From Gymnogyps californianus (Eukaryota; Chordata; Aves; Accipitriformes; Cathartidae), in NCBI RefSeq assembly GCF_018139145.2, contig NC_059471.1:201519494-201583493 (forward strand): a stretch of DNA of 64,000 nt, given 5' to 3'. The notes beneath the pieces were generated by a model that worked only from the letters and a program-made list of their open reading frames with translations, had not been told where the DNA came from and searched no databases. Shown here piece by piece: positions 62,345 to 64,000 of this stretch (the first letter of the stretch is position 1; each line of letters opens with the position of its first letter). The translations under genes were made by a program, and so were the position numbers.

Positions 62345-62573
62345 CTTCATAAACTGATCTAGGTCCATCTTGAAGTTATTTAGATAATTACATTTCCTCA
62401 GCTAGGACACTATTCCCAGATCTTATTCTTCTGATAGGTTGGGATCCTTCTGGTAATTTCCAGCCTATGTTTATTCAAGACCAGTTTATATCCCATATCT
62501 AAGTTGTCCTTCAGATCAAATCTCCCTGAGGACCATTCCCTGAATATTGTATTTGTGGTGCGTGTATCCCCTC
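62345..62573 (-). mobile_element. Ancient CR1-type LINE remnant, minus strand, split by the LTR at 62,574
   Basis: The sequence follows the order of an old amniote CR1 3' region read in reverse: TTCATAAACTGATCTAGGTC, GATCCTTCTGGTAATTTCCA, GACCAGTTTATATCCCAT and TTGTATTTGTGG...GTATCCCCTC. After the LTR, CCCTCTCAGTCCATG...CCAGGCTTTAACA (63,155-about 63,188) continues it weakly. It is far more diverged than the CR1 copies at 53 kb. Identification rests on my memory of the family pattern. Confidence 0.65.
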
Positions 62574-63154
62574 TGTCGTGGTTTAACCCCAGCCAGCAAC
62601 TAAGCACCACGCAGCCGCTCACTCACTCCCCCCACATCCCTGGGATGGGGGAGAGAATCAGGAAAAAAACCTCATGAGTTGAGATAAAGACAGTTTAATA
62701 GGACAGAAAGGAATGAAAACCAATGATAATCATAATAATAATATGACAACAGTAATACTAAAAGAATTAAACTATACAAAGCAAGTGGTGCACAATGCAA
62801 TTGCTCACCACTCGCTGACCAATGCCCGGTTAGTTCCTGAGCCGTGATCTGCCCCTCCCAGCCAGCTCCCCTAGTTTATATACTGGGCATGATGTCATAT
62901 GGCATGGAATATCCCTTTGGCCAGTTTGGGTCAGCTGTCCTGGCTGTGTCCCCTCCCAGCTTCTTGTGCCCCTCCAGCCTTCTTGCTGGCTGGGCGTGAG
63001 AAGCTGAAAAACCCTTGACTTAGTATAAACACTACTTAGCAACAACTAAAAACATCAGTGTGTTATCAACATTATTTTCCTACTAAATCCAAAACACAGC
63101 ACTATAGCAGCTACTAGGAAGAAAACTAACTCTGTCCTAGCTGAAACCAGGACA
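62574..63154 (-). mobile_element. Solo LTR, family A, copy 4 (581 bp, complete)
   Basis: Read on the plus strand, the element starts TGTCGTGGTTTAACCCCAGC and ends GCTGAAACCAGGACA. It is flanked by a perfect 5-bp target-site duplication, CCCTC (62,569-62,573 and 63,155-63,159). The minus-strand TATA box is at 62,875-62,882, the CRE-like site (TGATGTCA on the plus strand) at 62,890-62,897 and the polyadenylation signal at 62,694-62,699. It retains the segment deleted in copy 2. It landed inside an older CR1 remnant. No gag, pol or env sequence adjoins it. Confidence 0.96.
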
Positions 63155-63189
63155 CCCTCTCAGTCCATGTTTAACCAGGCTTTAACATG

Positions 63190-64000
63190 GTGGTTAACCA
63201 TGTTTAACCACAGACCCTTTGTTGTCTTCTTGAATGGCAGCATCTCCTTTCCACAGATAGACGTAATAATGCCTGGGGTTTGCAGGCATCTGTTCTAGAC
63301 ACTGCTGATCAGACCTACACATTTGCAGTCCATAGGATGGGTACGGATTTGAAGGTGGTCTAGAAGGTCAATGCTGTCAGTGTAAAAGTAGCCTTACTGG
63401 CTTGAGGGACTTTTGATGCTCGAGTTAGACAGTGATTTACCATGCCACTTTCTTTGGCAAAAATAGTTAAATTCCCTGTTGACATTTTCAAATGCAGGCA
63501 AGGGAATGCTTAAATAGGCCAGCCATCTTTGTGAGCATGGGACAGGGCGGGCTGAAAGCATGAGTCCCATCACACAGCGCTCTACCACTGTCGGCAGCTG
63601 CAGGCTCTTCCTTTTCACGCCTCCCGGGCCGCTGGTTAAGTTGGCCTTCATGTGAGCAAAGTTTAGGTGCATCCTTATGTTCTATCTCAGTGAAGATTTG
63701 GATGTGACAAAAGTATTCAACATAAAACAAGTTTCAGAGCAAGTGACGGGGGGATTAAAATCCAAGCAGAGCATAAACATACAAGGTTAACATCATCAAA
63801 ATGAAATTACTTTATCTTTATTGTTCTTTATAGACTGCACATTGACCATGAAAGTGAACTGTTTTCTGTAGCATGTTCAACTGACTTCGGGAAACTTCCT
63901 TAAATCAAATTGGAAATGTTTTGAGATTTCTCAGGAGAATAAATGAGAAATAAATAGCAAAGCAGCATTTCGCTGAAGTGTCTAGTCACCAGTCATCATT
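63190..64000. other. Unique non-coding sequence, nothing recognised
   Basis: The word CCATGTTTAACC occurs at 63,165 and 63,198, with an inverted TTAACATGG between them, forming a small repeat cluster. Beyond that there is no gene or clear transposable element up to the window end. A minus-strand frame at 63,394-63,730 has no recognisable domain. Confidence 0.5.

Overview
The window reads as nuclear DNA of a bird and is almost entirely non-coding: intergenic, or inside a very long intron. The evidence is the repeat content. There are CR1 (chicken-repeat-1) LINE fragments with the typical ...ATTCTATGATTCTATG 3' end, and five solo long terminal repeats (LTRs) of two endogenous-retrovirus families that I recognise as common in bird genomes. 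Primate or rodent SINE/L1 sequence, bacterial genes, operons and CRISPR arrays were not seen. The species cannot be named from this sequence.

Layout. 1-517 is the right part of a plus-strand solo LTR (family A), cut by the window edge. 518-13.55 kb is unique sequence with small tandem duplications, a (CTG)7 run and a regulatory-looking stretch near 7.45 kb. A decayed plus-strand CR1 lies at 13.55-14.39 kb. A pure (ACCAT)n microsatellite is at 17.16 kb. A second family A LTR is at 20,418-20,985. A perfect 12-bp hairpin is at 25.74 kb, followed by an AT-rich, motif-dense stretch at 26.1-26.35 kb. Telomere-like CCCTAA/TTAGGG remnants with a roughly 177-bp tandem unit are at 29.16-29.57 kb. A complete 1,130-bp solo LTR of a second family (B), with an internal roughly 48-bp tandem array, is at 37,089-38,218. 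A degenerate 215-bp duplication is near 43 kb. A single CpG-rich candidate coding exon is on the minus strand at 50.19-50.39 kb. Degenerate telomere-like repeats flank a CR1-in-CR1 nest at 51.5-55.1 kb. Minus-strand family A LTRs are at 56,096-56,740 and 62,574-63,154, the latter inserted into a much older CR1.

The four complete LTRs each have a perfect 5-bp target-site duplication (GCCTC, GCAAC, GACTG, CCCTC). Each is therefore an independent insertion that lost its internal region by LTR-LTR recombination. No retroviral gene remains. The only protein-like sequences I can support are decayed CR1 ORF2 fragments and the one unrecognised candidate exon. I found no convincing new biological system. 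The best leads are the candidate exon, the intact CRE/TATA promoter in the first LTR, the tandem array in LTR B, and the nested insertions.
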